Source: an uncultured Muribaculaceae bacterium (GTDB taxonomy: Bacteria; Bacteroidota; Bacteroidia; Bacteroidales; Muribaculaceae). From it: DNA of 64,000 nucleotides. The notes below the pieces were generated by a model. That model did no database searches and was not told the origin of the DNA. It was given only the letters and a program-made list of their open reading frames with translations. Shown here piece after piece: positions 1 through 9,884 of the stretch (the stretch's first letter is position 1; every line of letters starts with the position of its first letter). The stretch is taken from NCBI GenBank assembly GCA_910585275.1, contig CAJUCW010000004.1, forward strand, positions 1 through 64,000, written 5' to 3'. The translations under genes were made by a program, and so were the position numbers.

Positions 1-151
1 ACACTATACTCTTGACATCTTCTCCGCCCACCGGAAAAATCCGTTGACCCAAAGTTTATCAGGAAGATAAGTGTAAGATTGCGTACCTGACATCTGTCCT
101 GTATCATGGATTGACAATATAATTCAACAAATCAATAATATACAAACGCTT
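1..151. other. Left edge, no gene assigned
   Basis: This stretch lies ahead of the first secreted-protein gene. One plus-strand frame is open from base 2 to a TAA at 68-70, so it could hold the last codons of an upstream gene, but some 22 residues are too few to identify. I see no TAnnTTTG promoter box here. The 80 bases before the ATG at 152 are A+T-rich and have no strong Shine-Dalgarno sequence, which is usual for Bacteroidetes. Confidence 0.3.
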
Positions 152-2329
152 ATGACAAGATTTACCAAAACGGCATTTGTCGCGGCCTTGGCATCGTTTA
201 TGCCGTTGGCGGGCAACGCACTGACAGTGAATCCCCATTCGTTCGACCTTTCCGCATATCGCTACAAAGGGAGTGTATCCACACCTTTTTCGGGTGTAAG
301 GTCAAGCCAACTGGAACGCGCGGAAAGGATTATGACAAGGGTTGGCGACGTCGAGAAAGAAGAGACGCAGCCCACCCCCGACATGATGATTCCGAAAAGC
401 AACACCAACGGAAACTTTGACGGCCCCGATGGCAAGCTATGGTATTATACCGGGAATTATGTCTATGATTACAAGTATGTAAGTGAACATTACAGTCAGC
501 CCATCATGAAGGAATTCGAATATACGATATATGATTCCGGCATGAATCTTGTGGGCACTGTAAAAGACAGTGTGAGATATAAGGAAGATGAGACGGCCGT
601 GGCTGCTGCGGATTTCCTTCCCGTGCTGACGCGAAATTTCTTCAACAGCGACGACAAGTATGAGGTGATTGTCGGGTTGACAGTCAATACAGAGGCTCAC
701 ATCAACCGTGACTATTCTATAGTATATTCAATCGGAGGTGAGAAGAAAGACGGATTGGATGTGCCTGTCATGAATGTGAACATGATTGTGGGCGACGTGC
801 TCAATGCCTCTACCCCTGATAAAGAGGAATATTATATCACGTTCATGCTTGATGACAATGAAGAGGTGCCCGATGACTGGGAGCCGGCTCCTGATGATCC
901 CGATAAGCTCGGATATTGGAAGATGCTGACTTCTTACGGCATGCGTCTCGAGGTTTATGGAAAAGCCGACGCCTCGGGCAATCTGCGCAAATTATGGGAA
1001 AGCCGTTGCCGCCTGTGCGACCTCCCCGGCGACCAGCAGAACACGCCGTTCTTCATGTCGCTGACTCACAACGGCAAGCCATATTTCGTGTCGTCGCGCT
1101 ATAAGGACTCTTTCTTCAACCCTTATTACAATTTCACGGAAGACAGCTCTATGAGGGAAAACAACGAGCTTATCGTGGATATTTTTACTTTAGAAGGCGA
1201 TGCGCTTGGCCTTTTCCAGAGAACGGTAATACCCACCGCCCTCGACACAGAGATAGACAGGGTGATAGCCACATATACATCCGTAGGCACGTTGCGCTAT
1301 CGCGAAGACATCCTGTTTGACGACAATGCAGGTAAGGCCGATATCATTGTCACGACCCAGAATTACCAGGCGGGCAACGATGAGGCAAGCATCAACAGCT
1401 ATGCCATTTACGGTCCGGACGGCGCGTTGAAGTCGAATATCTTCAAGCATGCGCAGAGCCATATATCGATGAGCGACCTTCCGGGACACGAGCCTCAGGA
1501 AATGTTTGTCACAACCAACATGGTAGGCGACTATATTTTCAATTTCGTTGATATCCTTTCCGGCAAGACCGTGCTTGAGCAGAACTACAGGTTTGAGATT
1601 GACCCATATTCGGATCCGGAGAGGGTGACATCTAACATCGACAGAGTTGCTTCCGGCGATTCATATATATATGCCGGCGAACTCCGCACTCCTACGCAGG
1701 ATGAAGATGGCAACGACATATTGCGTGTGATATGGTTTGACAAGAACGGCGGTTTCATCCGCACGGATGATGTCAACATGGGCAAGCACGTGTTCTATGC
1801 GCAATGCTACATAGAGAACGCCGCTCTCAACCCGCATCTTTTCGCCACCGACGACTATCAAGAGTATATGATTCTTGTGAAGAGAGGTTATGAGAACGAT
1901 GTCAAGAAGGAGGAGCTCGTGATCGGACAGGCAATCAATCCGGAGTATCCGGAGGGACGTCAGCTTCTCTTGCTTATGGGAAATGAGGAGAAGGGTGCGC
2001 TCGGCAACATCAGTCTTTATCTTGACAGCGACAATCCTATGATGCTTGTGGGGTATGTTGACAGCAAGGGCGAGGTGTCGATGGATTTCTATTGTCTTCC
2101 CTTGCTTGAGAATTCAAACTCATCTGTAGGCACACTTACCGGAACGGATGACGGCGGCCTTGTTTATGAGGGCGACGCATTGATTCTGCCCGGCCATGAG
2201 ATAAAGGTGTTCGGTACAAACGGTGCCCTTGTTGCGTCAGGCAAAGACCGCGTATCGCTCAACGGACTCACCCCCGGCATCTATGTGGCGTTGGCCAATG
2301 GCAAGGGTGTCAGAATCGTGGTGAAATAA
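152..2329 (+). CDS. Secreted protein of unknown function with T9SS-type sorting tail
   Basis: The product is 725 aa. It starts with a classic signal peptide (basic MTRFTK, then a hydrophobic stretch ending near residue 24). The last 45 or so residues have the layout of a T9SS type-A sorting domain: a short strand like EIKVFGTNGALV, a loop, then LTPGIYVALANGKGVRIVVK at the C-terminus. The body is rich in Asp, Tyr and Asn and in predicted beta strands; I recognise no catalytic domain. It is the first of four same-strand genes (152-9884) whose products all carry signal peptides and similar tails, so it probably acts outside the outer membrane. The secretion route follows from the tail; the function is unknown. 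A surface adhesin or beta-propeller-like binding protein is possible but not shown. Confidence 0.8.
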   Translation: MTRFTKTAFVAALASFMPLAGNALTVNPHSFDLSAYRYKGSVSTPFSGVRSSQLERAERIMTRVGDVEKEETQPTPDMMIPKSNTNGNFDGPDGKLWYYTGNYVYDYKYVSEHYSQPIMKEFEYTIYDSGMNLVGTVKDSVRYKEDETAVAAADFLPVLTRNFFNSDDKYEVIVGLTVNTEAHINRDYSIVYSIGGEKKDGLDVPVMNVNMIVGDVLNASTPDKEEYYITFMLDDNEEVPDDWEPAPDDPDKLGYWKMLTSYGMRLEVYGKADASGNLRKLWESRCRLCDLPGDQQNTPFFMSLTHNGKPYFVSSRYKDSFFNPYYNFTEDSSMRENNELIVDIFTLEGDALGLFQRTVIPTALDTEIDRVIATYTSVGTLRYREDILFDDNAGKADIIVTTQNYQAGNDEASINSYAIYGPDGALKSNIFKHAQSHISMSDLPGHEPQEMFVTTNMVGDYIFNFVDILSGKTVLEQNYRFEIDPYSDPERVTSNIDRVASGDSYIYAGELRTPTQDEDGNDILRVIWFDKNGGFIRTDDVNMGKHVFYAQCYIENAALNPHLFATDDYQEYMILVKRGYENDVKKEELVIGQAINPEYPEGRQLLLLMGNEEKGALGNISLYLDSDNPMMLVGYVDSKGEVSMDFYCLPLLENSNSSVGTLTGTDDGGLVYEGDALILPGHEIKVFGTNGALVASGKDRVSLNGLTPGIYVALANGKGVRIVVK

Positions 2330-2343
2330 ACATTGACAAATTA

Positions 2344-2375
2344 GCAGGAAGGCCTGCAGCTACAGGTCTTCCTGC
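2344..2375 (+). terminator. Intergenic GC-rich hairpin after first secreted gene
   Basis: A 13-bp stem with one G-U pair (2344-2356 with 2363-2375) closes a CAGCTA loop. No T-run follows, so it is a weak intrinsic terminator, or a processing or mRNA-stabilising hairpin between two tandem genes. Confidence 0.5.
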
Positions 2376-2399
2376 ACTCACTGAAATAAAAACTTATTT

Positions 2400-4418
2400 A
2401 TGAGACGATTTACATTAATGATGGTGTCGGCCCTGTTGTGTATGGCTTTTGCCACATGGGCATCGGCACAGGATTTCGCCTATACGTTCCGTTGGGACAC
2501 CCCGGGGGCCGTGAAAGTGTCGGTGGGAGTAATCACGAGCGATCCGGTGGAACTCGACGCGGATGCAACAAGCTATGTCGTTACCCAGACCGGGTCTGCA
2601 TATATCCGTCCGGCGGAAGGGTATATAATCAAATCCGTGACTGACCAGAACGGAGTGGCGCAGCGCCTTTCGGGTGGAGAACGTTATGGAGGACAATATT
2701 GCTCGCTGAGTGTGTTTTCTTCGAAAAACGGTTATGTATATGACATAGTCACGGAGAAACTTACGAATGAGGGCGAAATTGAGATTGATGTGGTGAACGG
2801 CGCCCGCAAAATTGTGGCGTATTTCATGAATGACAATGCCGACGTTGAGCATTCGACCTATATAAAGCCTCAGCTTTCGGACGGAGTTCAGAAAGTGGCT
2901 CTCACGGCGTATGACAAGGTGCTTGTGCTGAGTGCCACCCGCGATGTAGGCAAGCTCTATTCGATAAAGAAGAACGGAGAGTCAGTGACTCCGGATTCTT
3001 ATGTGTCGTTGCCGGTGGCGCATGGCGATAAGGTCGAAATCCGCGCCTATGAGGAAGCTCCGGAGATAGAAGACGTTGAGCTTTCCGTTAGCTTTACGGA
3101 AGGTTCTGCGGGGTGCGTGTCATCGGTATATAACCGCAGTCTCTATCAGTTTATAGAAGACGAACTCTTTGCTAATGGCAAGGTGGTTGTGGAAAATGGC
3201 AGCGAAATACAATTCAACATAAATGAAGACTTCGTGATCAATTCCATCAAGAAGAATGGTTTGGATGTGTCTGTTCCGGAAGAAGGGATGCCTTACCGTG
3301 TTACTTTGGATGGAAACACGGAGATAGAGTTTGACGCTACCGCCAAGGTTTATGAGGATGTCGAGGCGGTGATATATGCTACAGACGGGGCCGGACTTAT
3401 CGTAAGGAAAGGCGCTTCGGAAGAGGATGAGGAAATTGTGCTCGGTGAAGGCGAGGATGTGGCGGATGACGTGACATTCACTTATTCCAATGGCAAGACA
3501 TTTGTGATAAAAGCTGGCACGGTAAAGAAATATACGGTCTTCGCTCCTGGAAAGAGCCGGAAGTTCTTCTTCGATGCAAGGCCGGGGTATTGGATAGAGA
3601 AGGCGATTCTTGCAAATCCGGAAGACCCCGACTACACCAACGCAAGCCCCGGAGTCTTGGCAGACAACGCACCTCTTTATGTGGCCATATCTAAAATAGA
3701 GAACACAGCAGGCGCCGTGGTGTATTACGAAGGAGAGGAGCGTGCGGCGCGTTTCTATGCCGAGAGCAATGCTGTGGCAGGGCATATACCTGTTGACGGG
3801 GTGCCCGACATGTATCTTAAAGCAGGCTACACACAGATTGCATTCGACCCGACATACCACAAGACGTTCTCCACCGGAAAGGCCGGAGGCGACAACGGCA
3901 AGGAAATCGTGGCTTTTCTCGATGGTCGCAAGCTCAATTATGACGATGACAAGATGGCTTATTCGGGCATGAAGTTCTTTGACGGAAGCGTTCTTAAAGT
4001 TTTCTCTGTAAAGGAAGGCGACAATCCGGCTCTCCATACAGTGAAATTCATAGCCGCAGACGGCTGCGGAGCAAGTGTGATGTATGATATGGTCAAGAAG
4101 CATGCCGACATCTCTAAGAGCCTTGACTGCATAGGGGCAACGCTTGTGAGCATAACGCCGACGGAAGGAACCGTTGTGAAGGTTGACGGTGAGGCGATTG
4201 TGCCCGACTCAGACGGTGTGTGCGAATTCATGACATCGCGCTCACGCCATACTGTTGAGCTTTCGGCAGGCGACGAGAGCGGAGTTGACGTCATCGGCTC
4301 TGTCGAAGAAGGCGAGACAAAAATCTACAATCTTCACGGAGTGGAGATGAAAGGTGATTTCGAGTCTCTTCCTGCCGGAGTGTATGTGGTAAACGGCAAG
4401 AAAGTCATTAAGAAGTAA
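2400..4418 (+). CDS. Secreted protein of unknown function with T9SS-type sorting tail
   Basis: The product is 672 aa with a signal peptide cleaved after about residue 23 (MRRFTLMMVSALLCMAFATW, then ASAQ). The C-terminus reads IYNLHGVEMKGDFESLPAG, then VYVVNGKKVIKK, a T9SS type-A-like tail. The middle appears to be a string of beta-sandwich-like segments with recurring phrases such as the one around VEIRAYEEAPEIED and INSIKKNGLDV. No enzyme motif was found. It lies 70 bp after the preceding gene, separated by a hairpin, and 68 bp before the next similar gene. Function unknown; extracellular location is inferred from the signal peptide and tail. Confidence 0.8.
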   Translation: MRRFTLMMVSALLCMAFATWASAQDFAYTFRWDTPGAVKVSVGVITSDPVELDADATSYVVTQTGSAYIRPAEGYIIKSVTDQNGVAQRLSGGERYGGQYCSLSVFSSKNGYVYDIVTEKLTNEGEIEIDVVNGARKIVAYFMNDNADVEHSTYIKPQLSDGVQKVALTAYDKVLVLSATRDVGKLYSIKKNGESVTPDSYVSLPVAHGDKVEIRAYEEAPEIEDVELSVSFTEGSAGCVSSVYNRSLYQFIEDELFANGKVVVENGSEIQFNINEDFVINSIKKNGLDVSVPEEGMPYRVTLDGNTEIEFDATAKVYEDVEAVIYATDGAGLIVRKGASEEDEEIVLGEGEDVADDVTFTYSNGKTFVIKAGTVKKYTVFAPGKSRKFFFDARPGYWIEKAILANPEDPDYTNASPGVLADNAPLYVAISKIENTAGAVVYYEGEERAARFYAESNAVAGHIPVDGVPDMYLKAGYTQIAFDPTYHKTFSTGKAGGDNGKEIVAFLDGRKLNYDDDKMAYSGMKFFDGSVLKVFSVKEGDNPALHTVKFIAADGCGASVMYDMVKKHADISKSLDCIGATLVSITPTEGTVVKVDGEAIVPDSDGVCEFMTSRSRHTVELSAGDESGVDVIGSVEEGETKIYNLHGVEMKGDFESLPAGVYVVNGKKVIKK

Positions 4419-4423
4419 CATCA

Positions 4424-4469
4424 GGGAAAGACTCCCGTGGCGACATGCGTCGTCGCGTGGAGTCTTCCC
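4424..4469 (+). terminator. Intergenic hairpin after second secreted gene
   Basis: GGGAAAGACTCC (4424-4435) pairs with GGAGTCTTCCC (4459-4469) with one bulged A. A second GC-rich stem (GCGAC with GTCGC, 4440-4444 and 4452-4456) sits inside it. No T-run follows. It occupies the same relative place as the hairpins after the neighbouring secreted genes. Confidence 0.5.
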
Positions 4470-4486
4470 AATAATAAATTATAAGT

Positions 4487-7198
4487 ATGAACAAATATTT
4501 ACTATCTGCGGCAGCTGTGGCGTTGCTGTCGGCCGGAATTTATTCGGTGGCCCAGGAGTCTGACGCTCCGGAAGGACAGATTTCAACTTTCCCGATTGCG
4601 GAGTTCTCACCCGCAGACGGATCTGCCGTGAAGTCGATAGATTTTGTGAAAATAGGTCTTGTCATGGAAGATCCCGCGCAGCCCATGATCAACATGGAGC
4701 GCATTTCGGAGATAACCCTTACTCCGGCATCGGGCGATGCCATTAAGGCCGTTGAGTGTGGCGAGCCGGAATTCAAAGAGCCTAACGTATTGTTTTATCC
4801 GATTTCTTTCGGCGAGACCATAACGGAGGCCGGAACATACACGGTAAGTGTGCCTGAAGGGGTGTTCTATGAAGCTGTATGGGACAACACCGCAAGTGAT
4901 TTCGTGAATAACGGGCGCGTCAACGAGGCTTCAACCATCGTTATCACCGTTGATTCCTCAATTAAATCCCCGATAATGAACTATACGCTCCATCCTGCGT
5001 CGGGAAGCAAGATGGAAAGCCTTTCAGGACTTGTCATCACTTTCGATTCATACGGAGTGGCGGATATGATTCAGGTTGATGAGAGCGGATGTGTGATTTC
5101 AAACGGCGAGAAAGAATTCGGCTGCAGCATCAGTCATGACTGGAGCGGCGACTATTCAGGCAAGGCTTTCACCGTGTCTTTTATGGATTCGGATGATTAT
5201 GTCGAAGCCATAACCGAGGAAGGGGAGTGGACACTCACTTTCCCTGCCGGAGCTTTCTCATATAACAATGAGGTGAGTGACGAAATCACCGCCGTCTATA
5301 CCATCGGCACTGTGGAAAATCCCGATTATAAGTGGGTATATCCTTCGGTTGACAAGATGGAACTTCCCCAGAACAGCGTCTTTACACTTGAAATTTCTTG
5401 TGAGAACGCTACGGAGATAAGCTATGAGCCGGCTGTGGAAAACGCAGCAGTCACTGTGAAATACGCAGGGAAAGAGGTGGCAAAGGTTGAGAATGCCATG
5501 ACAGAGAAAGGTTTTTCCTTTGGCGACAACTATGGAGAAGGCTTTGTTTCGTTCCGCGTCAACGGTTCCGTGCTCGGCTATGGTGCCATTCTTGAGGTTT
5601 CTGCAGAAGAGGGTGCATTCACAATCAACGGACATCCCTCACCTGCGTTGCACTATATGGTTAGCATGGTAAACAACAGGTCTTATGAGGTTACTCCGGA
5701 GAATGGCTCGGTAGTGGCTATGCCTGCTGAAAGCGACGAGGCTGTCAATGTGACGTTCTCGTTTATGGATCTGTGGGACGACCCATTGAATGTAAGTGCC
5801 GAAGCATATCCCATCGACGACGAGATTGTCGGCATACGTGTGTCGTATAACGGAGAGAGCGTTTCTTCAGCATCATACACAAAGTCGGCATCCGAAGGAA
5901 ATTTCGTGATTTCAATCGACAAAGCGGTGTTTGCAGAGCCCGGCAAACTTGTGATCGATGCCGACGAGGGTGCTTTCACAGTCGAGGGTAAAGCATCTCC
6001 AAAGATTGACTATGTATGCACATTCGGAGAAAAGAAGGTCTATGAAAATATTATCACCCCGACTCCCGGTAAGGAGGTTGAACTCAAGGACCTCAAGGAG
6101 ATAAAGGTAGAGTTCCCCGATGCCGAGAATGTTACTGTGGATGAAGCTGAGACATATGTTATATTCTATCTTCCCGGTACCACATATCCCACGCAGTCAC
6201 CGTCAATAACTGCGGTGGAAGATGCCGGACATCCAGCCTTCATAATTCATTTTGAAGATGTGGAGGAAGTTGCAGCGCCTGTAGGTGGCATGGCAAGACT
6301 CGTCATCGGACGGGGCACGTTCAATATTGACGGCGTAAAGTCGGATGATATCACGGCATCATGGGATGTTCTCCGCAACGGAGAGGTTGATCTTTCATGG
6401 GTGGCATCTCCTGAAAAGACGATTGTAAATGCCGGCCAGGGCATTTATGCTACGTTCGTATTCAACGAGTATGAGACAATAAGCCTCAGCTCTGATTTCC
6501 GTGATAAGGCTGTGGTGACGTTCGCCGGCGAGACAATCCCCTCTTCAGAGTGTGAATTCATGACCCAGGGAGGATTTAAGCTGCTCCTCAACCTCTATGA
6601 AGAAAGATTCTGCAACAAGAGCCTTGCAGGTGAATTGAGGGTGCAGATTCCGGAAGGTTGCATCACGGTTTCCGGAAAGGCTGTTCCCGCAATCGACTTC
6701 ACCTGGGATGTGGTTGGAGCCAAGGATTATACCTATGTGTTTGATCCTGCCGCAGGTTCAACCGTATCTTCGTTGTCAACCATTACTGTCGAGATCCCTG
6801 AGGCAGAGACCGGCGAAGTGTATAACGCTAACGGCATTTCATTGAGGGCTTCCGATTACAGCTCATTCAACAAGCCGACTTCGGTAGAGGTTGTTGAGGG
6901 GGCTGCACATGCCACGTTCAGGATTACATTTGAAAATGCTCCGACAAAGAACGGTGAATATGTATTGTCGATATTCCTTGGCACGTTTACCCTTGACGGC
7001 GCACAGGAATCTCCGACAATCGACATCAAATATAATCTTGACACCAACAGTGGTGTGGAAGGCGTGGAGAACGCTTCCACCGTAACGGTATATACCCTCG
7101 GAGGCGTGCTTCTGCACAAGGATGCGCCCGCATCTGTGCTCGACACGCTTAAGAAAGGAATCTATATCGTAAATGGCAAGAAACAGTCGATTCGATAA
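4487..7198 (+). CDS. Secreted multi-domain Ig-like repeat protein with T9SS-type tail
   Basis: The product is 903 aa with a signal peptide (MNKYLLSAAAVALLSAGIYS, cut near AQE). At least five segments open with the same pattern, proline, a few residues, GS, a few residues, then a V/L-rich beta strand: for example FSPADGSAVKSIDF near residue 39, HPASGSKMESLSGLVITF, TPENGSVVAMPAE, TPTPGKEVELKDLKEIKVEF and DPAAGSTVSSLSTITVEI. Several are closed by phrases like GAFTVEGKASPKIDY, so these look like repeated Ig-like sandwiches. The C-terminus (VTVYTLGGVLLHKDAP, then LKKGIYIVNGKKQSIR) is T9SS type-A-like. It is probably a surface-exposed stalk or adhesin; the ligand is unknown. Confidence 0.8.
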   Translation: MNKYLLSAAAVALLSAGIYSVAQESDAPEGQISTFPIAEFSPADGSAVKSIDFVKIGLVMEDPAQPMINMERISEITLTPASGDAIKAVECGEPEFKEPNVLFYPISFGETITEAGTYTVSVPEGVFYEAVWDNTASDFVNNGRVNEASTIVITVDSSIKSPIMNYTLHPASGSKMESLSGLVITFDSYGVADMIQVDESGCVISNGEKEFGCSISHDWSGDYSGKAFTVSFMDSDDYVEAITEEGEWTLTFPAGAFSYNNEVSDEITAVYTIGTVENPDYKWVYPSVDKMELPQNSVFTLEISCENATEISYEPAVENAAVTVKYAGKEVAKVENAMTEKGFSFGDNYGEGFVSFRVNGSVLGYGAILEVSAEEGAFTINGHPSPALHYMVSMVNNRSYEVTPENGSVVAMPAESDEAVNVTFSFMDLWDDPLNVSAEAYPIDDEIVGIRVSYNGESVSSASYTKSASEGNFVISIDKAVFAEPGKLVIDADEGAFTVEGKASPKIDYVCTFGEKKVYENIITPTPGKEVELKDLKEIKVEFPDAENVTVDEAETYVIFYLPGTTYPTQSPSITAVEDAGHPAFIIHFEDVEEVAAPVGGMARLVIGRGTFNIDGVKSDDITASWDVLRNGEVDLSWVASPEKTIVNAGQGIYATFVFNEYETISLSSDFRDKAVVTFAGETIPSSECEFMTQGGFKLLLNLYEERFCNKSLAGELRVQIPEGCITVSGKAVPAIDFTWDVVGAKDYTYVFDPAAGSTVSSLSTITVEIPEAETGEVYNANGISLRASDYSSFNKPTSVEVVEGAAHATFRITFENAPTKNGEYVLSIFLGTFTLDGAQESPTIDIKYNLDTNSGVEGVENASTVTVYTLGGVLLHKDAPASVLDTLKKGIYIVNGKKQSIR

Positions 7199-7211
7199 CT
7201 GACACAGCGGC

Positions 7212-7245
7212 AATGTGGGGCAATAGATTTGTATTGCCCCACATT
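7212..7245 (+). terminator. Strong 14-bp hairpin after third secreted gene
   Basis: A perfect 14-bp stem (AATGTGGGGCAATA at 7212-7225 with its complement at 7232-7245) encloses a 6-base loop. The sequence CTGTCGTTTTTC follows, so the T-run is slightly displaced. It is likely a terminator ahead of the protease gene. Confidence 0.65.
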
Positions 7246-7313
7246 CTGTCGTTTTTCAGATAGCAGTCAACTGTACGCACACTCATAGATTTAACAAGAA
7301 CAGTATAATAATA

Positions 7314-9884
7314 ATGACAAGGAAACTATTAGCATCTGCGATTTGTCTGTTGCTTGCATCGGGAACGTACGCGAGTATCATTTCTCCTGAGCAGGCACTT
7401 GCGCGTCTGGAGGAATCCGGATTAAAGAGGCCTTCCACGAGAGGGTCAGGCAGTCTGGAGCTTTCGATGGTGCGAAACGGAGAGGGAGGAGCTCCCGCCG
7501 TGTATGTTTTTAACAATCCGGAAGCCGGGGGGTATTATGTGCTTAGTGCCGATGATATCGCTTACCCTGTGCTCGGATATTCCGACCATGGTACTTTTAC
7601 CGAGGCCGACATGACCCCGGAAATGGAGTGGTGGCTCGGCGAATATGTCCGCCAGATTGAATATGCAGCCACACATGGATCCAAATCCGGTTTTTCCATG
7701 CCTTCTACCCGCAGTGGCCTTGAACCGATATCCCCGATGATAAAAACGAACTGGGATCAAGGGGCGCCGTATTACAACCAGTGTCCGCTTGTTGGTGTTG
7801 ACCGTGCCTATACGGGTTGTGTTGCAACCGCGATGGCACAGGTGATGAACTATTGGCAATATCCGGAGGTGGGTACCGGCCAGGTTGGCTATGAGGCCAC
7901 ATCCATCGGGAAGCGTCTGTCGATGAATTTCGGCAACCGTAAGTTCGATTGGGGCAATATGCTCGACGAATACGAAGAAGGTGAATACGGTGAAAAAGAA
8001 GCGAGCGCCGTGGCATATCTGATGAAGGCATGCGGCTACTCGGTGAAGATGGACTATGGCACGGATTCGTCGGGTGCGCTCGCCATGAACATCACCGGCG
8101 CGCTGAAGCGTTATTTCAAGTATGACCCCAACATGCATTATGAGCTCCGTCAATATTATTCAGCCACCACGTGGAGCCAGATGATATACGATAACTTGAA
8201 GGACGTGGGCCCGTTGCTTTACGGAGGCGCCTCGATGCTCGGTGGCGGCCACTCGTTTGTGCTCGACGGCTATGACGGCAACGGCTATTTCCATTTCAAC
8301 TGGGGATGGTCGGGAATGTCGAACGGCTATTTCTCTCTGGATGCACTTAATCCTTCCATGCTTGGTGCCGGCGGTGGTTCAGGCGGCGGCTACAACTTCA
8401 CTCAGGACGCAGTGTTCGGTATCCAGCCTCCTACGGGACTTCCGGAGGAACATCGTCCGTTGTTTATGACCCAGACGGGTTCGCTTGCCGGCTACATACA
8501 GGACGGCGCCCTTTATTTCGACCTCTTCGCGGAGAGCGGAGCCATGTGGGTGAATTATAACCCCGAGACAATGAAAGTGGGATTCGGCGCGATATTCAGC
8601 CGTAGCGGAGTCGTTGACGAGGAGCCGTTGCGTGTAGGAGTCAGCGAAAAGAGATTCAGTATCCAGCCAGGCTACGGTACAGACCCTGAACACCTTGTGC
8701 CGATGGTGAAGCTTTCTGACCTTGACCTGCAGGACGGATTATATGAAGTTACTTTCGCAACGTATGACGCCGAGGCGGAAGACCCCGAGTGGGTTCCTAT
8801 AAAGACCTATTACCACTATTACGACCATATAGTTCTCAAGAAGGAGGGCGACGATTATAAGGTGATGGTGTATGATGTGGCAGGCGCCGGTATATCATCG
8901 GCAGAGATTATAGGAGATTTCTACCACGGATGCACGATTACGGTGAAGGCCACAATAACGAATGACTATGATATCGAGCTTTCGAGAGGTGTGGCTCCTG
9001 CGTTTGCTTACAACGGAGCCCTTTGTTTCCTCGGAGAGAGTATATTTGTCACCATCCCTCCGCATACAAGCATAGAGAGGGAATGGTCAACGCAGGTTTA
9101 TTCGATGCAGGGCGCACCGGACATAACCGAAGACACGGAAGTGATTTTCACGTTCTTCGACGAGATGAGCTATAATGTCGATGCAGAAGATTTCCAACAG
9201 GCTGTGATAATGAGGGCCAATCCCGGGCCTCCGACGATGAGCTGCTGGGCGGGCATCGGTCCGAAAATCACAAATGCGACTGCGGTGAAAGAGATTATAG
9301 ACGACCGCAAGCAGGTGGTGTATCATGTGGAAGACAAGAACGATATCCGAATATCGGCATATATCGGTCTTGATGCCGGATATTGCAATTATCCTGTTTA
9401 TGCGTGTGTAGTGAGTCCGGACCAGGATGACTCCGGCTATATTGCCTTGGAGACATATGCGGGCTCCAACATGCTCATCACTCAGACAGGAGTCAGGAAA
9501 AGGTTCAGCACAAACTTGAGTTTCAATTCAGGCAAACAAGGCAAGTTATATTCTTTGATGATGGGTTACGGCTATGGACAGCAGCTGCAGCTTATCAGCG
9601 GCCCGGCCACCTATTTCCGAATTGTCGGCGATTATTCGGGTGTCGGGCAAGTGGAAGAAGGAGACAGTCTTGAACTGGTGTATGATTCCTATTTAAAAGA
9701 AGTGAAGGCTTATTCGGAATCCGGTGTTGCGGCCATCGAAGTCTATGGCATAAACGGAACATTGCTAAGGTCGTCGGGCGCCGGAGTCGATACCATTTCG
9801 TTGGAAGACATCTGTCCGGGCATTATTTTGGTGAGGGCGTATGATAACGACGGCAATGTCGGGAGTCTTAAGATAGTGATTTGA
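7314..9884 (+). CDS. C10 family (streptopain-type) cysteine protease with T9SS-type tail
   Basis: The product is 856 aa. A signal peptide (MTRKLLASAICLLLASGTYA) is followed by a Spi/propeptide-like region (about 25-130, containing AGGYYVLSADDIAYPVLGYS) and a peptidase C10 domain (about 140-370). The catalytic Cys is C169 in YTGCVATAMAQVMNYW and the catalytic His is H313 in GGGHSFVLDGYDG; FHFNWGWSG follows, as in streptopain and prevopain. The long beta-rich region after residue 380 is unassigned. The C-terminus ends GINGTLLRSSG, then LKIVI, a type-A-like sorting tail. It is expected to be secreted as a zymogen and to cleave itself or other surface proteins. The three upstream secreted products are possible substrates or partners, by context only. 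Confidence 0.9.
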   Translation: MTRKLLASAICLLLASGTYASIISPEQALARLEESGLKRPSTRGSGSLELSMVRNGEGGAPAVYVFNNPEAGGYYVLSADDIAYPVLGYSDHGTFTEADMTPEMEWWLGEYVRQIEYAATHGSKSGFSMPSTRSGLEPISPMIKTNWDQGAPYYNQCPLVGVDRAYTGCVATAMAQVMNYWQYPEVGTGQVGYEATSIGKRLSMNFGNRKFDWGNMLDEYEEGEYGEKEASAVAYLMKACGYSVKMDYGTDSSGALAMNITGALKRYFKYDPNMHYELRQYYSATTWSQMIYDNLKDVGPLLYGGASMLGGGHSFVLDGYDGNGYFHFNWGWSGMSNGYFSLDALNPSMLGAGGGSGGGYNFTQDAVFGIQPPTGLPEEHRPLFMTQTGSLAGYIQDGALYFDLFAESGAMWVNYNPETMKVGFGAIFSRSGVVDEEPLRVGVSEKRFSIQPGYGTDPEHLVPMVKLSDLDLQDGLYEVTFATYDAEAEDPEWVPIKTYYHYYDHIVLKKEGDDYKVMVYDVAGAGISSAEIIGDFYHGCTITVKATITNDYDIELSRGVAPAFAYNGALCFLGESIFVTIPPHTSIEREWSTQVYSMQGAPDITEDTEVIFTFFDEMSYNVDAEDFQQAVIMRANPGPPTMSCWAGIGPKITNATAVKEIIDDRKQVVYHVEDKNDIRISAYIGLDAGYCNYPVYACVVSPDQDDSGYIALETYAGSNMLITQTGVRKRFSTNLSFNSGKQGKLYSLMMGYGYGQQLQLISGPATYFRIVGDYSGVGQVEEGDSLELVYDSYLKEVKAYSESGVAAIEVYGINGTLLRSSGAGVDTISLEDICPGIILVRAYDNDGNVGSLKIVI

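Noticed and set aside
3120..4103. Long minus-strand frame (327 codons) antisense to the second secreted gene
   Set aside because: Shadow of the plus-strand gene: His/Arg/Cys-rich, no start context, no recognisable product.
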